Assembly (NCBI GenBank): GCA_026004795.1
Contig: BPJV01000007.1
Coordinates: 206,022-270,021 of the forward strand
DNA length: 64,000 bases
Reading direction: 5' to 3'
From: Pirellulaceae bacterium
Lineage (GTDB): Bacteria; Planctomycetota; Planctomycetia; Pirellulales; Pirellulaceae
In this document: positions 1 through 10,550 of the stretch, in pieces
How positions within the stretch are numbered: position 1 is the first letter of the stretch
Layout of the letters: each line of letters begins with the position of its first letter
The notes under the pieces: model-generated
Told to the model about the DNA's origin: nothing
Database searches by the model: none
The model's input: only the letters and a program-made list of their open reading frames with translations
Program-made: the position numbers and the translations under genes

Positions 1-1
1 G

Positions 2-2383
2 ACGCGGCATCCGCCGTTAGGCTCCATCATCCATACGTCGATCGAACAGCCGGCAGGCCGCGCGGGAGACCCGCCCGATCGACCGTTGGTACACCGCCAG
101 ACTCCCATCGGTACGATCCTGCGTGCGGCCACCGGGACGCGGATCGAAGCCAAGTTGCGGCGACGTGACGGGTCGTGGTTTGATGCGGAGATCTCCACCC
201 ATCCGTTGGATGTCGATGGTTCCCAAGGGTGGGCGATCTTCATTCGCGATATCACGCGGCGCAAACGCGCGCAGGCGGAGTTGATTGCGGCCAAGGAGCA
301 GGCCGAGCGCGCCAACGCCGCCAAGAGCGAATTCGTGGCCAACGTCAGCCACGAATTGCGAACTCCGCTCACTGCGATTCTTGGCCTGCACGAACTGCTC
401 GATAAGTCTCCCTTGACCGCGCGGCAGCGGGAGTACCTGGAACTGGCGCAGGTGTCGGCGAACAACCTGCTCATGTTGATCAATGATCTGCTCGATTTTT
501 CCAAGATCGAAGCTGGCAAGCTGGAGATCGAACGGGCGCCCTTTCAGGTCCGTTCCTGTGTCGAGAATGCCGTGCGCGCCATCTCGGCACGTGCCCAATT
601 CAAGGGATTGGAGATCGCCGTCGATTGTCCACACGACGTCCCTGGGGAGGTGGAAGGGGATGCCCACCGCATCCGTCAAATCTTGTTGAATCTTGTCGGC
701 AACGCGATCAAGTTTACCGAACAGGGAGAGATCCGTGTGGCGGTGAAACGGCTCGTCGCGCCGCAGGATGGGCGTGCTGCTGCCGAAGCACGGTTGCGAT
801 TCGAGGTGCATGACACGGGGATCGGGATTCCGCCGGAAAAGCGCCAGGTGATCTTCGAGGCATTTCGTCAAGCCGACAGCAGCACCACGCGACGTTTTGG
901 AGGAACGGGCCTGGGACTGACGATCTGCCGGGATCTGGTATCCGCGATGGGGGGCACGATCGGGGTGAGCGACGCTAGATCGCTCGACGGCAACCCGCAG
1001 CCCGGTGCCTGTTTTTTCTTCGAAATTCCTGTTCACGTTCTCTCCGAACCCAGGCCATCACTCCCCCAGACGATCGATGCTCACACCACGTTTGTCATTG
1101 CGGCCAATCCAGCAACCTGGGTGAGGTTGCTGCAACGCGATATCGAGTCGCTGGGATACTCCTGCCGACAGATCTCCCTGGAAGCGCTGTTTGCTCGACA
1201 ACCACGTGACCTGTTTGCGGCTGGCAACCACACCGTCGTGCTGGCCGACTATCGTGATCTGGTAGCTATCGACCGCGGCACCGCCCCGGTCGTACAGCGA
1301 TGGATCGTTCTGACCCATATCTACAACGAATCCACCCATCAGTTACCGCTATGGCTCAGCTACGCCAGCATCCGCTGGCTGTCGCGTCCGGTCCGGTTGA
1401 GCGAATTGCAGGAGGCATTGGCCAATCCAGATCCACCGTTTGTATCCGCGAGCCCGTCGCCAGCCGTCTCCCCCAACAGCCACCAAGAACCATCCAGGGC
1501 ACGACCAGCGCGCGTGTTGTTGGTGGAGGATAGCCCGATCAGCCAAAAAGTATTGGGTGATATGCTGCGTGGCGAGGGGCACGAGGTCGAGATTGTCGGC
1601 GACGGCAAGACGGCTGTTCAACGGTGTAGCCATGCCGAGTATGACCTGGTGTTGATGGATATCCAGATGCCCGAGCTCGATGGCTTGGAAGCGACGCGAC
1701 GCATTCGCGCGGCAGAGCATCCCGGCGCTTGGCGGCAGACGATCATCGCGCTCACCGCCCATGCCACTCATGGCGACCGGCAGCAGTGCCTGGAGGCCGG
1801 CATGGACGGCTTCCTTGTCAAGCCGGTTCGTTTGGATACGCTCCGCGAAACGATCGCGCGGGTGCTCAGTGGCCAGCCGCTGGAGGAGGAAGAGGCAAGT
1901 GAGGGGGCGATGCCCCCGCCACCGACACTGACGGCCGCCCACACCGCCGGTCAAGAAGATGCTCATGAGGAGCCTTCCTCACCCAGCGGCGAAGAGGAAC
2001 CGCAGGCAACGTTCTCCCCGGAAGCATTGCTGGCCGATGCTCCCACGGTGGCACAGTTGCTGGAGCATTTCCATGGAAACATCGAATTGGCTCGCGATGT
2101 ATTGCAGATACTTGCGCAAGAAGCTCCCCGATTGGGCAATTCATTGCATCGGTCCGTTGCGCAGGGACGGATTGCCGAAGCGCAGCGAGCCGCGCACACG
2201 ATGAAAAGCAATGCCCGTCACGTCCGTTTGGAACGGGCGGCGGCCATGGCGGAGAGACTGGAAACGGCGGCCCGCGAGGGCAACGAGGACGTGTTGGTTC
2301 AGCAAGCTCCCCACTTCCAAGAGCTTACCGCTGCCGTCAGCCGCTGGGCACGCAAACTGCTCGACACCTTTCCCCCCACCTAG
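2..2383 (+). CDS. Hybrid sensor histidine kinase (PAS-HisKA-HATPase-REC-Hpt), 5' end cut by window
   Basis: The frame is open from base 2, so the true start lies outside the window; the TTG at 86 is only an internal candidate. In order I see the tail of a PAS/PAC domain (around GWAIFIRDITRRKRAQ), a HisKA box with phospho-acceptor His near 350 (VSHELRTPL), an N box (LLNLVGNAIKF), G boxes (DTGIGIPP, GGTGLGL), a receiver with the phospho-Asp codon at 1658-1660 (LVLMDIQMPELDG) and a C-terminal Hpt domain with HTMK at 2195. This is a complete multistep phosphorelay architecture (His-Asp-His) that would pass phosphate to a separate response regulator, which is not encoded alongside. About 50 residues before HisKA (AELIAAKEQAERANAA) look like a coiled coil. 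No membrane segment is visible in the part present. The signal sensed cannot be deduced. Confidence 0.9.
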   Translation, partial: TRHPPLGSIIHTSIEQPAGRAGDPPDRPLVHRQTPIGTILRAATGTRIEAKLRRRDGSWFDAEISTHPLDVDGSQGWAIFIRDITRRKRAQAELIAAKEQAERANAAKSEFVANVSHELRTPLTAILGLHELLDKSPLTARQREYLELAQVSANNLLMLINDLLDFSKIEAGKLEIERAPFQVRSCVENAVRAISARAQFKGLEIAVDCPHDVPGEVEGDAHRIRQILLNLVGNAIKFTEQGEIRVAVKRLVAPQDGRAAAEARLRFEVHDTGIGIPPEKRQVIFEAFRQADSSTTRRFGGTGLGLTICRDLVSAMGGTIGVSDARSLDGNPQPGACFFFEIPVHVLSEPRPSLPQTIDAHTTFVIAANPATWVRLLQRDIESLGYSCRQISLEALFARQPRDLFAAGNHTVVLADYRDLVAIDRGTAPVVQRWIVLTHIYNESTHQLPLWLSYASIRWLSRPVRLSELQEALANPDPPFVSASPSPAVSPNSHQEPSRARPARVLLVEDSPISQKVLGDMLRGEGHEVEIVGDGKTAVQRCSHAEYDLVLMDIQMPELDGLEATRRIRAAEHPGAWRQTIIALTAHATHGDRQQCLEAGMDGFLVKPVRLDTLRETIARVLSGQPLEEEEASEGAMPPPPTLTAAHTAGQEDAHEEPSSPSGEEEPQATFSPEALLADAPTVAQLLEHFHGNIELARDVLQILAQEAPRLGNSLHRSVAQGRIAEAQRAAHTMKSNARHVRLERAAAMAERLETAAREGNEDVLVQQAPHFQELTAAVSRWARKLLDTFPPT

Positions 2384-2507
2384 CCACATCCTTGCTTTTC
2401 TATCCCAGGCGAAAAATGGCGACCTGGGAGGCTGAGGGGCCCTGCGCGGGATCGTGCTCCTGGGGTGGCTTGGGGCAGCAGTTCGTGGCTGGCGCGGTGC
2501 GCGCCGC

Positions 2508-4049
2508 TCAATCGGTGACCTCCGGTTGCGGGATCAAGCGGAAGCACGCCAATTTGTTGCGACCGCGAAGGAACAATCGACCATGGGATAAAACCGGAGG
2601 AGCCCAGCACGGAGCCGAAAGCAACGGTCGCCCATCACGCGGATCGATAAGCTCATGGAGATCAACGGATCGGACCACCTGCAACTGGTCAGGGGAGGGG
2701 CGGACCAGCTCCAAGTTGCCCAGCTCGCCCCAGACGATCAAGTAGCCATCGACCAGGATCAAGGTGCTTCGCTCATGGCGACGATCGAACCACTGTACCT
2801 GCCCATCGGCCAGCCGCACGCAGCGAAAATCGGCATCCGGTTGGTTGCGACCGCTGCACCCATAAAGATAGCCGTCGATAGCGATGGGGGTGGCCCAGTG
2901 CGCTCGGAAGGCGTGCTCGCGCAGGGGCCCGTGATCCTGCCACACGACCCGCGGTTGGTCGTCGACCACGCGCAATAACACGCTGCCGATCTCATAAGCT
3001 TCGGATAACAAGATATGCTCATCGAAGGTCACGGGAGTTGCCGCATTGACACTTTCCAATTTGCTCGACCGCCAAGGAAAGTGAAACAGTTCTTGCCCGG
3101 ATTCGACTTCCCACGCCAACAACCCGTTGCGCAGGAAGGCCAGTCCCATGGTGTGATCAGTGAGCCGGCGCACGATGATGGCCGAATAGCTGGCCAGGTC
3201 GTTGCCCACGCGATAGATTTCCTCGCCAGTCCGCTTGTCGAAGGCCACGATTGCCGAACCATTGGGACGGACCAAATCCAGCCGCCCTGGTGGGACGTGT
3301 TGCGAGTCGGCAGGGCTTCCACCGACCATGACCAACAAAAGATCGTTATGAATCCGCGGCGTGCTGGCTACCCCGAAGAAGTTCGGTACCACGCCGTATT
3401 CCGCATTGATATCCCGCGTCCAGACGATTTCTCCATCGCGGACACGATAGCAGGTCAACCGCCCGGCCACGCCGTAGGTAAATACCAAGTCTTCATCGAC
3501 GATGGGCATGCACCGCGGCCCATTGTTGTACCCGTACATATCGTCGTAGGTAACCGGCTGTTGGCGGTGCCACAGGGGAGTACCGTTGCGGACGTCGTAG
3601 CACGTAAGCCGTTCCTGGTCACCGTAGCGACAGAACTGAAAGAGATATCGGTCGGTAATGGCTGGTCCCCCATAGCTGGTCCCCAAGTCGAGCGAATAGA
3701 GCAATGGTGGGCCGGGTTGCCATAGCTCCGGGTCCAAGGGACGCTCGCGGGCAGTACCATCCCCTCGCGGGCCGAGGAATGCCGCCCAGTCTTCTCCCGC
3801 GGCGTGATCCTTGGGCAGCGGTTCCGTTCCCCCAACAGCCGTAAGTCTGCCACCGGCAATGGACGATGTGCTGTCCGGCGGCCGTGTCGCGGAGACTGGG
3901 GTGGCGGCGGACGTGTCCGGTGTCGATATGCTTGTCGCTGGCGGACTGCAGCCACTGATCAACACCAGGACACACAGGACAGCACTCCGCCGCCCGGTGG
4001 CCAGGGAATGAGAGGACCACGGCCAGTTCGTCCACGTCGTTGGTTCCAT
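2508..4049 (-). CDS. PQQ-like beta-propeller lipoprotein
   Basis: 513 aa. The N-terminus has a hydrophobic segment ending in a lipobox (LVLISGC), so export and lipid anchoring are likely. The rest has repeated PQQ/BamB-type propeller blades with recurrent patterns such as LTCYDVRNGTPLW, LTCYRVRDGEIVW and IVAFDKRTGEEIY. It probably forms an extracytoplasmic WD40-like propeller; in planctomycetes such proteins are common and mostly of unknown function. The start at 4049 is supported by GAGGAA about 8 nt upstream. It lies 12 nt behind the sulfatase gene on the same strand, so the two are likely co-transcribed. No catalytic residues are recognisable. Confidence 0.85.
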   Translation of the reverse strand: MEPTTWTNWPWSSHSLATGRRSAVLCVLVLISGCSPPATSISTPDTSAATPVSATRPPDSTSSIAGGRLTAVGGTEPLPKDHAAGEDWAAFLGPRGDGTARERPLDPELWQPGPPLLYSLDLGTSYGGPAITDRYLFQFCRYGDQERLTCYDVRNGTPLWHRQQPVTYDDMYGYNNGPRCMPIVDEDLVFTYGVAGRLTCYRVRDGEIVWTRDINAEYGVVPNFFGVASTPRIHNDLLLVMVGGSPADSQHVPPGRLDLVRPNGSAIVAFDKRTGEEIYRVGNDLASYSAIIVRRLTDHTMGLAFLRNGLLAWEVESGQELFHFPWRSSKLESVNAATPVTFDEHILLSEAYEIGSVLLRVVDDQPRVVWQDHGPLREHAFRAHWATPIAIDGYLYGCSGRNQPDADFRCVRLADGQVQWFDRRHERSTLILVDGYLIVWGELGNLELVRPSPDQLQVVRSVDLHELIDPRDGRPLLSAPCWAPPVLSHGRLFLRGRNKLACFRLIPQPEVTD

Positions 4050-4061
4050 GTGGGGGTTCCT

Positions 4062-5705
4062 CTAGCGTCCTCGTCGTTCCCACCATCCGCCACGGGGAAC
4101 GAAGTCCGGTTGCAAGAATTGAAAATGTTCCCGCTCGCGATTGGCCATCCGCACCGTACGCGCTTGCGCCAATGCTTGTTCGTACTTTTCCTGATCGAAA
4201 CGCGGGTTGGGCGTGGGGAAAACGGCCCCTACTTGCTCGAGCCAACTGTGTAATTCGCGCCACATCGATTGCACGCGCTGCGGATGCACAGCCGCCACAT
4301 CATGTTGCTCGCCGATGTCATCCTCCACATTATACAATTCGTTTCGCCCGTCCTCGTAGTAATGGATCAACTTCCACGAACCGTGTCGCATGATGGCCGA
4401 CGGTTCGCCTCCTTGGTTCCCGTAGTGCGGGTAGTGCCAAAACAGAGCGCGATCGACAAGCTGCTCGCCGCGTAGCGCGGGTACCAAGCTGATCCCGTCC
4501 AAGCCTTCCGGTGGTGTGCCGCCGGCCAGTTCGATGAGCGTGGGAAAGAAATCGGTGCCGATGGCGAGCGTCGCGTTCTCCTGACCATGCGTTAAACCGG
4601 GAACGTAGATGTAAAACGGTTGGCGGATGCCGCCTTCCCATTGCCGTCCCTTGCCGCCGCGCATCGGCAGGGCGCTGGTCGCATAGCCATCACCGCTGGT
4701 CACACCACCGTTGTCCGAGGTGAATACGATGATCGTGTTGTCCGCCTGGCCGGAATCGTCAATCGCGTCCAGGACAGTACCTACCGCCTTGTCCAGCGCC
4801 TCCATCATTCCGGCGTACAGCGGGTTGTCTTGTACTTGGCGCACCTCTTGGGTTCGATCGAAGAGGAATCGTTGTCGTGGGACTGCCAACCCCATTCGCT
4901 CTGCTTTGTCTCGATACTTGCGCCATAGGGCTTCGGTGGTCTGAATCGGAGCGTGCACCGAGTAGAACGAAAGCATGGCGAAGAACGGACGGTCGTCGTC
5001 TTTGGCCTGGTGGATAAACTCGGCCGTCTGGCGACCTAAACGCAACGGTAGATACTCGCCAGGAGGGCCCTGAAGCTTCGGATTACGGTAAGGCGCAAAG
5101 TAGCCGCCCGGTGGCGTCCCCGCTTCATGGCCTCCGATGTTGATGTCGTACCCTTGATCTTCCGGGTAAAATCCTTCACCCCCCAAGTGCCATTTTCCGG
5201 CGAAGAACGTGGAATAACCGAGTTCTTTTAGCGCCTCGGCGATCGTCACCTCCTCCAACGCCAATTCCTTGCGAAACGAAGCGGGCAACAGCCGCGTGTT
5301 GCGTCCCCATTGTTCAGGCTGGTTATTACCACTGGGCGCAATGTAATCGGTGATGCGGACCCGTGGCGGCGCCTTTCCCGTTTGAATCGCCGCCCGCGAT
5401 GGGCTGCACACCTGACAGGCGGAATAACCGTGGGTGAATCGCATACTGCGCGCGGCGAGGGAATCAATATTCGGGGTTTCGTAGAACGTACTACCTTCGC
5501 AACCCAGGTCCATCTTGCCCAAATCGTCGACCAGTATGAAAACAATGTTCGGTCGATCGGCGGCCATGGTCACCGTGCCGTCGCCAGCCGCCCCCAGTGC
5601 CGCCCCCAAGACGAAGGTCCATACCGCAAGCCTGCTTGCCAGCCAGGCTGATGCTTGCCAGTTCGTCGGTTTGCCTACGTTGCTGCTCATGGCACGATGA
5701 ATCAT
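4062..5705 (-). CDS. Secreted sulfatase (arylsulfatase family)
   Basis: 547 aa. Following a signal-peptide-like hydrophobic stretch (about residues 20-45) the mature part begins RPNIVFILVDDLG, the classic sulfatase N-terminus with metal-binding Asp pair. The active-site motif C-S-P-S-R followed by AAIQTG fits the type I sulfatase signature, in which the Cys is converted to formylglycine. FAGKWHLGG and FTSDNGG are further family motifs. Members hydrolyse sulfate esters, in planctomycetes usually on sulfated polysaccharides. ATG at 5705 has a GAGGAG Shine-Dalgarno. First gene of a likely two-gene operon with the PQQ-propeller lipoprotein. The substrate cannot be inferred from sequence; no sulfatase-modifying enzyme is in the window. 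Confidence 0.93.
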   Translation of the reverse strand: MIHRAMSSNVGKPTNWQASAWLASRLAVWTFVLGAALGAAGDGTVTMAADRPNIVFILVDDLGKMDLGCEGSTFYETPNIDSLAARSMRFTHGYSACQVCSPSRAAIQTGKAPPRVRITDYIAPSGNNQPEQWGRNTRLLPASFRKELALEEVTIAEALKELGYSTFFAGKWHLGGEGFYPEDQGYDINIGGHEAGTPPGGYFAPYRNPKLQGPPGEYLPLRLGRQTAEFIHQAKDDDRPFFAMLSFYSVHAPIQTTEALWRKYRDKAERMGLAVPRQRFLFDRTQEVRQVQDNPLYAGMMEALDKAVGTVLDAIDDSGQADNTIIVFTSDNGGVTSGDGYATSALPMRGGKGRQWEGGIRQPFYIYVPGLTHGQENATLAIGTDFFPTLIELAGGTPPEGLDGISLVPALRGEQLVDRALFWHYPHYGNQGGEPSAIMRHGSWKLIHYYEDGRNELYNVEDDIGEQHDVAAVHPQRVQSMWRELHSWLEQVGAVFPTPNPRFDQEKYEQALAQARTVRMANREREHFQFLQPDFVPRGGWWERRGR

Positions 5706-5885
5706 GACCCCCAGCTCCTCAAAGCTTCAGTTGCGCGCCGCGGTGAAGGCCGAAGGGCACCAGAGCGGTGGCATCGGCAAGCTTTCCACGGCTAACTTCG
5801 TAATCGGATACGCTGCCCATACGCAATGGATGTGGTAGACTTTGCCTCTATTGTACTACCCCCGTTTGGCGAGGATGACTCCATC

Positions 5886-6701
5886 ATGGAATGGCTGACT
5901 GAACTATGGCAATGGCACCATCTCTTTACCTTGTTGATGTTGGTGCTGCTACAAGCGGTATTAGGTTTCGACAACTTGTTGTACATCTCCATCGAGTCGA
6001 AAAAGGTCGATGCGGCGCACCAGTCGTCCGTGCGGCGACTGGGAATCGGCTTAGCCATTTTTCTGCGCATCGTCCTGTTATTCGTGATCGAAGCCATCGT
6101 CTCTGCTTTCGAGGAACCGTTCCTGATGCTCGGCCAAGGACCAGGGGAGCATGCCTGGTTGAGCTGTGCGATCAACCTGGAAAGTCTGATTGTCATCGCG
6201 GGGGGCGCTTTCATCATCTACACGGCCATCAAAGAAATCTACCACATGGTCTCACTGCCGGAGATTGGCGAACATGAGCAGGTCGTCCGCCGCTCATTCT
6301 GGGGCGCCGTCTTTTGGATCGTGCTGATGAATCTCGTCTTTTCCTTCGATTCGATTCTCAGCGCCCGTGCGCTGAGCGAAAACAATATCGTCATCGCCGC
6401 AGCGATTGTGCTGAGCGGCCTGATGATGATCTACCTGGCGGACAATGTGGCCGAATTCTTGAAGAAGAATCGCACCTATGAAGTGCTGGGATTGTTCATC
6501 CTGATGATCGTCGGCGTGATGTTGGTCAGCGAAGGGGGGCATAAAGCCGGGTTGGCGTTCTTTGGTTATCACGTGCATGCGATGCAAAAGACGACGTTCT
6601 ACTTTGTCATCGCCGTGCTCGTATTGGTCGATATGGCACAAAGTCGTTATCAAAAACGGCTGATGGCCACCGCACAACATCGGGCCAATGCGCAACAATA
6701 A
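5886..6701 (+). CDS. TerC-family integral membrane protein
   Basis: 271 aa from ATG 5886, chosen because GGCGAGGA lies about 10 nt upstream; an in-frame ATG at 5826 would add 20 residues that look non-membrane. About seven hydrophobic segments are visible. Two conserved acidic membrane motifs, GFDNLLYIS near the N-terminus and SFDSILSARAL in the middle, are those of the TerC family (putative metal-ion exporters related to tellurite resistance and manganese export). Convergent with rpoD, with a strong stem-loop between the two genes. The transported ion is not determined by the sequence. Confidence 0.85.
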   Translation: MEWLTELWQWHHLFTLLMLVLLQAVLGFDNLLYISIESKKVDAAHQSSVRRLGIGLAIFLRIVLLFVIEAIVSAFEEPFLMLGQGPGEHAWLSCAINLESLIVIAGGAFIIYTAIKEIYHMVSLPEIGEHEQVVRRSFWGAVFWIVLMNLVFSFDSILSARALSENNIVIAAAIVLSGLMMIYLADNVAEFLKKNRTYEVLGLFILMIVGVMLVSEGGHKAGLAFFGYHVHAMQKTTFYFVIAVLVLVDMAQSRYQKRLMATAQHRANAQQ

Positions 6702-6704
6702 CCA

Positions 6705-6733
6705 ACGCGTCCGGTGAGACAGGCCGGACGCGT
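6705..6733. terminator. Stem-loop between convergent terC-like gene and rpoD
   Basis: Perfect 10-bp inverted repeat ACGCGTCCGG (6705-6714) / CCGGACGCGT (6724-6733) with a 9-nt loop, immediately after the stop of the upstream gene. It lacks a clear T-run on either side, so it may be a Rho-independent terminator of weak type or an mRNA-stabilising hairpin. Confidence 0.5.
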
Positions 6734-6801
6734 GAGGAGAGAATCCAAATTTCCTGGCGGAGCCGTGCGTCGGTTGCTCGGCCGTCCCAGCGATCGGAAG
6801 A

Positions 6802-8526
6802 TCAAGCCGCAGCAGGACGAATATAGCCCTCGAGCAGCTTGGCCCGTTGGGGATGTTTCAGTTTCTGCACTGCCTTGGCTTCGATCTGGCGGACGCGTTC
6901 GCGGGTGACCTTGAAGATTCGCCCCACTTCCTCCAGCGTGTATTGGCAACCGTCGACCAGACCGTACCGCAAGCGAATGATTTGACGCTCGCGGTAGGTC
7001 AGCGACTTGAGCATCGTTTCGATGCGGTCCTTCAGGGCAGAGTTTTCCGTCAATTCGAGGGTGTCCCCATACGAATCATCCTCGATGAATTCGCCAAAGC
7101 AATTGTCTTCCCCTTCCCCTACGGGACGATCGAGGCTGGCCGGTTGGTTGCCGATATCCATGATCCGTTGCACCTCCTCGAAGGGCATGTCCATGTGTTG
7201 GGCGATCTCGGCAATCGTTGGTTCGCGCCGCAGTTGCTGCGTCAGCTTCTTCTGCAGTTGGCGAATGCGCGTGAGGACATCGATCATGTGCACGGGAATG
7301 CGGATCGTGCGGGCCTGATCGGCGATGGCACGAGTGATCGCCTGCCGAATCCACCACGTCGCATAGGTGGAGAATTTGAAGCCGCGGCGGTATTCGAACT
7401 TGTCGACCGCCCGCATCAATCCCGTGTTGCCTTCCTGGATCAAGTCCAGAAAGCTCAAGCCCCGATTGCGGTATTTCTTGGCGATCGACACGACCAACCG
7501 CAGATTCCCTTGGGACAGCTCGCGTTTCACCGCTTCGAACTGGGTAAAGTGCTCACGGAACTCCTGGCAGCGACGACGCAGCGATCGCGGGCTCTCCTCC
7601 GTTTGCACGATCAGTTGCCGCAATTCGCGCTGGCACTGTTCGTATTGGCGCCTTCGCGAGGGATCCCCTTGCAGCTCGTCGATGCGGCGGCGGAGAAACT
7701 CCATGCGATCGGCCAACCGTTCCAACTGCGCCATATTCGGAATGACGCGCCGCGAGCGGAGGCTGAGCTCTTCGACCAACGTCACGCATTTGCGGCGCAA
7801 CCGCACGTATTGTCGCTTCAATCGCGACTTTTCCTCGGCCGGCGTGCTCCGTTGCACGATGCGCAAAAAGACCTGCCGCTTGCGTTCCATCAACCTGTTG
7901 AGCGTCGCCAGGTTATGCGGCATCCGCCGCGTAATCTGCTCCTTCGTAAGCTGCTCGGTCAATGAGACCTTGATCGTGCGATCGAACGGCAGCTCACCGA
8001 CATACACACGATTGAGAATCTGCACCGTCTGCCGCAGCGCTTGCGCATTGCCCAGCAAGCTACGGCGGAACAGACGCCGATGGATTTCAATCCTCTTGGC
8101 CAACGCCACCTCCTCCTCGCGGGAAAGTAGCGGGATAGCCGACATCTGGCTGAGGTACAATCGCACCGGATCGTCGGCCAGCTTCGGCTCGTGCCGCTGG
8201 GCACCGATCTTCAGCGGCAAAGATTCTTCGTCGATCAACTCGTCGCTGGCCGATGATTCCTCCTCCAGCGAGTCGGCGATCGCTTCCTCCGTGTCGGAAA
8301 ACAGACGCAGTTGCTGCGGTTTCTTCGCCGCTGCACCGACCGGTTTCGGGGGTTCATCGACCAGCGTGATACCGTGTCGCTCCAGTTGCACCAACAGCTC
8401 ATCCAGTTGACGACTGCTGTTGGTCTCGTTGGGCAGGTACTCCCCCACCTGATCGAACGTCAAGAAACCTTGACGCAGACCCGTTTCTACCAATGCCTTC
8501 AGTTCGACGTCCATGGGCTCCATCAT
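6802..8526 (-). CDS. rpoD: Primary RNA polymerase sigma factor (RpoD/SigA)
   Basis: 574 aa. The start at 8526 is preferred over an upstream in-frame codon at 8658 because AGGAG sits 5 nt before it, and a start at 8658 would overlap the end of dnaG. Region 1.2 is visible as [20 protein letters not shown]. Region 2 is [20 protein letters not shown] followed by [20 protein letters not shown] and the -10 recognition segment [13 protein letters not shown]. Region 3 ([18 protein letters not shown]) and region 4 with its helix-turn-helix ([20 protein letters not shown]) follow. It has an acidic low-complexity linker before region 1.2 and a long non-conserved region between 1.2 and 2. Downstream of dnaG, as in the widespread dnaG-rpoD macromolecular synthesis operon; no rpsU is seen. 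Confidence 0.97.
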   Translation of the reverse strand: MMEPMDVELKALVETGLRQGFLTFDQVGEYLPNETNSSRQLDELLVQLERHGITLVDEPPKPVGAAAKKPQQLRLFSDTEEAIADSLEEESSASDELIDEESLPLKIGAQRHEPKLADDPVRLYLSQMSAIPLLSREEEVALAKRIEIHRRLFRRSLLGNAQALRQTVQILNRVYVGELPFDRTIKVSLTEQLTKEQITRRMPHNLATLNRLMERKRQVFLRIVQRSTPAEEKSRLKRQYVRLRRKCVTLVEELSLRSRRVIPNMAQLERLADRMEFLRRRIDELQGDPSRRRQYEQCQRELRQLIVQTEESPRSLRRRCQEFREHFTQFEAVKRELSQGNLRLVVSIAKKYRNRGLSFLDLIQEGNTGLMRAVDKFEYRRGFKFSTYATWWIRQAITRAIADQARTIRIPVHMIDVLTRIRQLQKKLTQQLRREPTIAEIAQHMDMPFEEVQRIMDIGNQPASLDRPVGEGEDNCFGEFIEDDSYGDTLELTENSALKDRIETMLKSLTYRERQIIRLRYGLVDGCQYTLEEVGRIFKVTRERVRQIEAKAVQKLKHPQRAKLLEGYIRPAAA

Positions 8527-8654
8527 TACAACTCCTTTTGTAACTGCTTGCGCGATCTCGCCAGGGATCGAACAAGCCTGGATCAAACGGGAAATCAGAT
8601 TTGAACGCTCATCGTTCAAAAGCGGAAACAGTATGCCGTTGGTCGGGATTTCAA

Positions 8655-10550
8655 TCAACCCGAATTTTTTTCCTTTGCCGGGGGAACCTCCTCTGCCGCC
8701 ATCTCCACCTGATGGCGGACCAAACCTTGCCGCACCTGCTGCTCTTTTACGATGCTTTGCAACAGCGCCAGCTCGTCTTCTCCATGCAGGTTGCGTGTAG
8801 CCAATTGATTGGCCAATTGCTCCAGACGCGATTTCGTCAGGCGTTCACCCAGCGAGTGGGTGAATGCTTGCAACCGCTGCCCTACGCTGAATCGCGATCG
8901 CTCGTTCTTGCGAATGGCCTGCTCCTGCACGCCCACCAGCAGGCTTTTGATCGCCGGTTCCTCGATGGCCAACAGGACATCGTCGAAGGCCAACGACTGA
9001 CCATTGAGTTCCTGTTGTTCGTAGACCTGCAGCAACGCGCGCCCAGGAGCCGACTCCATGAGATCTGCAGGCACGCGTTCCAACAGCATGGAAGCATGTT
9101 CGGGGGCGAGGACGAGCAGCTCGAAGAACTCTTGTTCGAACAAGGTCAATTCGCTGAGCTTCCATTGGGGGAGGTGGGGAGCGTCGGACGAGGCTGACCG
9201 ATGGCGGCGACGTCGACGTAACGTTTGCAAGCGTTCACGCAGCAAGCCCTCGTCTACTCCGAACGAACGGGCCAACCGGGTCAGTACCTGGTTTTGACGC
9301 ATGCGAAACGATTCGTTGCTCAACAATCCGCTGTAGGAAACATGGGATAGCAGTTCCAACATCTCTTCCAGCGCACGCGACGCACGATGGGTATCGACCA
9401 GGGGATCGAAACCACGAGCTACGCGTTGCACCTTGAATTCCAGCGCATCGACGGCCGCTGCCATCTTCTCCTGCAATGCGCTCGCGCCAAACCGCAGGAG
9501 GAAATCCGCAGGATCCAATCCCTCGGGCAGGGTGAGCACCCGCACATCCAGCTGAGCCTGAAGAAACAGCTTGAGCACCTCGTCGCTGCGCCGTTGGCCT
9601 GCTTCGTCACCGTCGAGAACCAACACGACGCGATCACAGTAATGGCGCAGCGTCTTCAGGTGCGCTTCCCCCAAAGCGGTCCCCAAGACAGCAACGGCGT
9701 TTTCGATGCCGAACTGGTGGGAGATCACCACATCGGTATATCCTTCCATTACCAATGCGACACGCGTTTGCCGCATGCTACGATGGGCCAAGTCGAAACC
9801 GTAGAGCTGCTGGTGTTTGCGAAACAATGGGGTTTCCGGCGAATTGATGTACTTGGCTGCCGAATCATCTCCAGGCAGGATACGTCCCCCAAAAGCGATG
9901 GTCTGCCCATCACGGTCTCGGATAGGAAACATGATCCGCCGGCGGAAGCGATCATAGAACCCTCCGGAGTCTCGTGCGATGACCAGTCCGGCCGCGTCCA
10001 GCAATCGATTCGAAAAGCCTTGTTGGCGAGCGGCATCGATCAGTGTCTGCCATCCCTCCGGAGCGAATCCGATACAAAATCGCTGAATGGCTTCCTGGCC
10101 AATGCCCCGTTGTTCCAGATAGTCCCGTGCTGGCTGGGCGCTTTCATGTTCCCGAAGAAGTCGGTGGTAGAAATTCGCTGCCCAGTGAAGTGCTTGCCCC
10201 AGCGCTCGTTTGTCAGGCCCTCGCCGCGCCGGTTTGCTGCCCAGGCGCGGAGCGTCCTCCAGAGGGATACCGGCGCGATCGGCGAGCTTCTTCAAGGCTT
10301 CCGGAAAGGTCAGCCCTTCATCCTGCATGACGAAGTTGAACACGTCGCCACCGATATCACACACCCAGCACTTCCAGATCTGCCGCTGCGGGTTGACATG
10401 CAAACTGGGGCGGCGATCGGCATGCCACGGGCAGAGGGCTACGTAATTGTGCCCCTGACGCCGCAGCTCCAGACGGCTGCCGATCAGGTCCACAATGTCC
10501 GTTGCGGCCTTGACTCGCTCTTTGATCTCTGAGTCCAGTGAAAACGACAC
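8655..10550 (-). CDS. dnaG: DNA primase DnaG
   Basis: 631 aa. N-terminal CHC2 zinc-binding domain ([15 protein letters not shown] ... [15 protein letters not shown], about residues 37-75), RNA polymerase domain containing the TOPRIM fold ([26 protein letters not shown], about residues 255-330) and a divergent C-terminal helicase-binding region. It synthesises RNA primers for replication with DnaB helicase. ATG 10550 fits the family N-terminus. Upstream of rpoD with a 128-nt gap, so probably one operon. The C-terminal 200 residues are Glu/Leu-rich and poorly conserved, as is usual for the family. Confidence 0.97.
   Translation of the reverse strand: MSFSLDSEIKERVKAATDIVDLIGSRLELRRQGHNYVALCPWHADRRPSLHVNPQRQIWKCWVCDIGGDVFNFVMQDEGLTFPEALKKLADRAGIPLEDAPRLGSKPARRGPDKRALGQALHWAANFYHRLLREHESAQPARDYLEQRGIGQEAIQRFCIGFAPEGWQTLIDAARQQGFSNRLLDAAGLVIARDSGGFYDRFRRRIMFPIRDRDGQTIAFGGRILPGDDSAAKYINSPETPLFRKHQQLYGFDLAHRSMRQTRVALVMEGYTDVVISHQFGIENAVAVLGTALGEAHLKTLRHYCDRVVLVLDGDEAGQRRSDEVLKLFLQAQLDVRVLTLPEGLDPADFLLRFGASALQEKMAAAVDALEFKVQRVARGFDPLVDTHRASRALEEMLELLSHVSYSGLLSNESFRMRQNQVLTRLARSFGVDEGLLRERLQTLRRRRRHRSASSDAPHLPQWKLSELTLFEQEFFELLVLAPEHASMLLERVPADLMESAPGRALLQVYEQQELNGQSLAFDDVLLAIEEPAIKSLLVGVQEQAIRKNERSRFSVGQRLQAFTHSLGERLTKSRLEQLANQLATRNLHGEDELALLQSIVKEQQVRQGLVRHQVEMAAEEVPPAKEKNSG

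Noticed and set aside
6847..8410. Open frames opposite rpoD
   Set aside because: Shadows of the sigma factor gene; composition reflects the complementary strand.
9387..10532. Long open frame on the plus strand opposite dnaG
   Set aside because: Antisense shadow of a conserved gene in high-GC DNA; no family resemblance or ribosome site.
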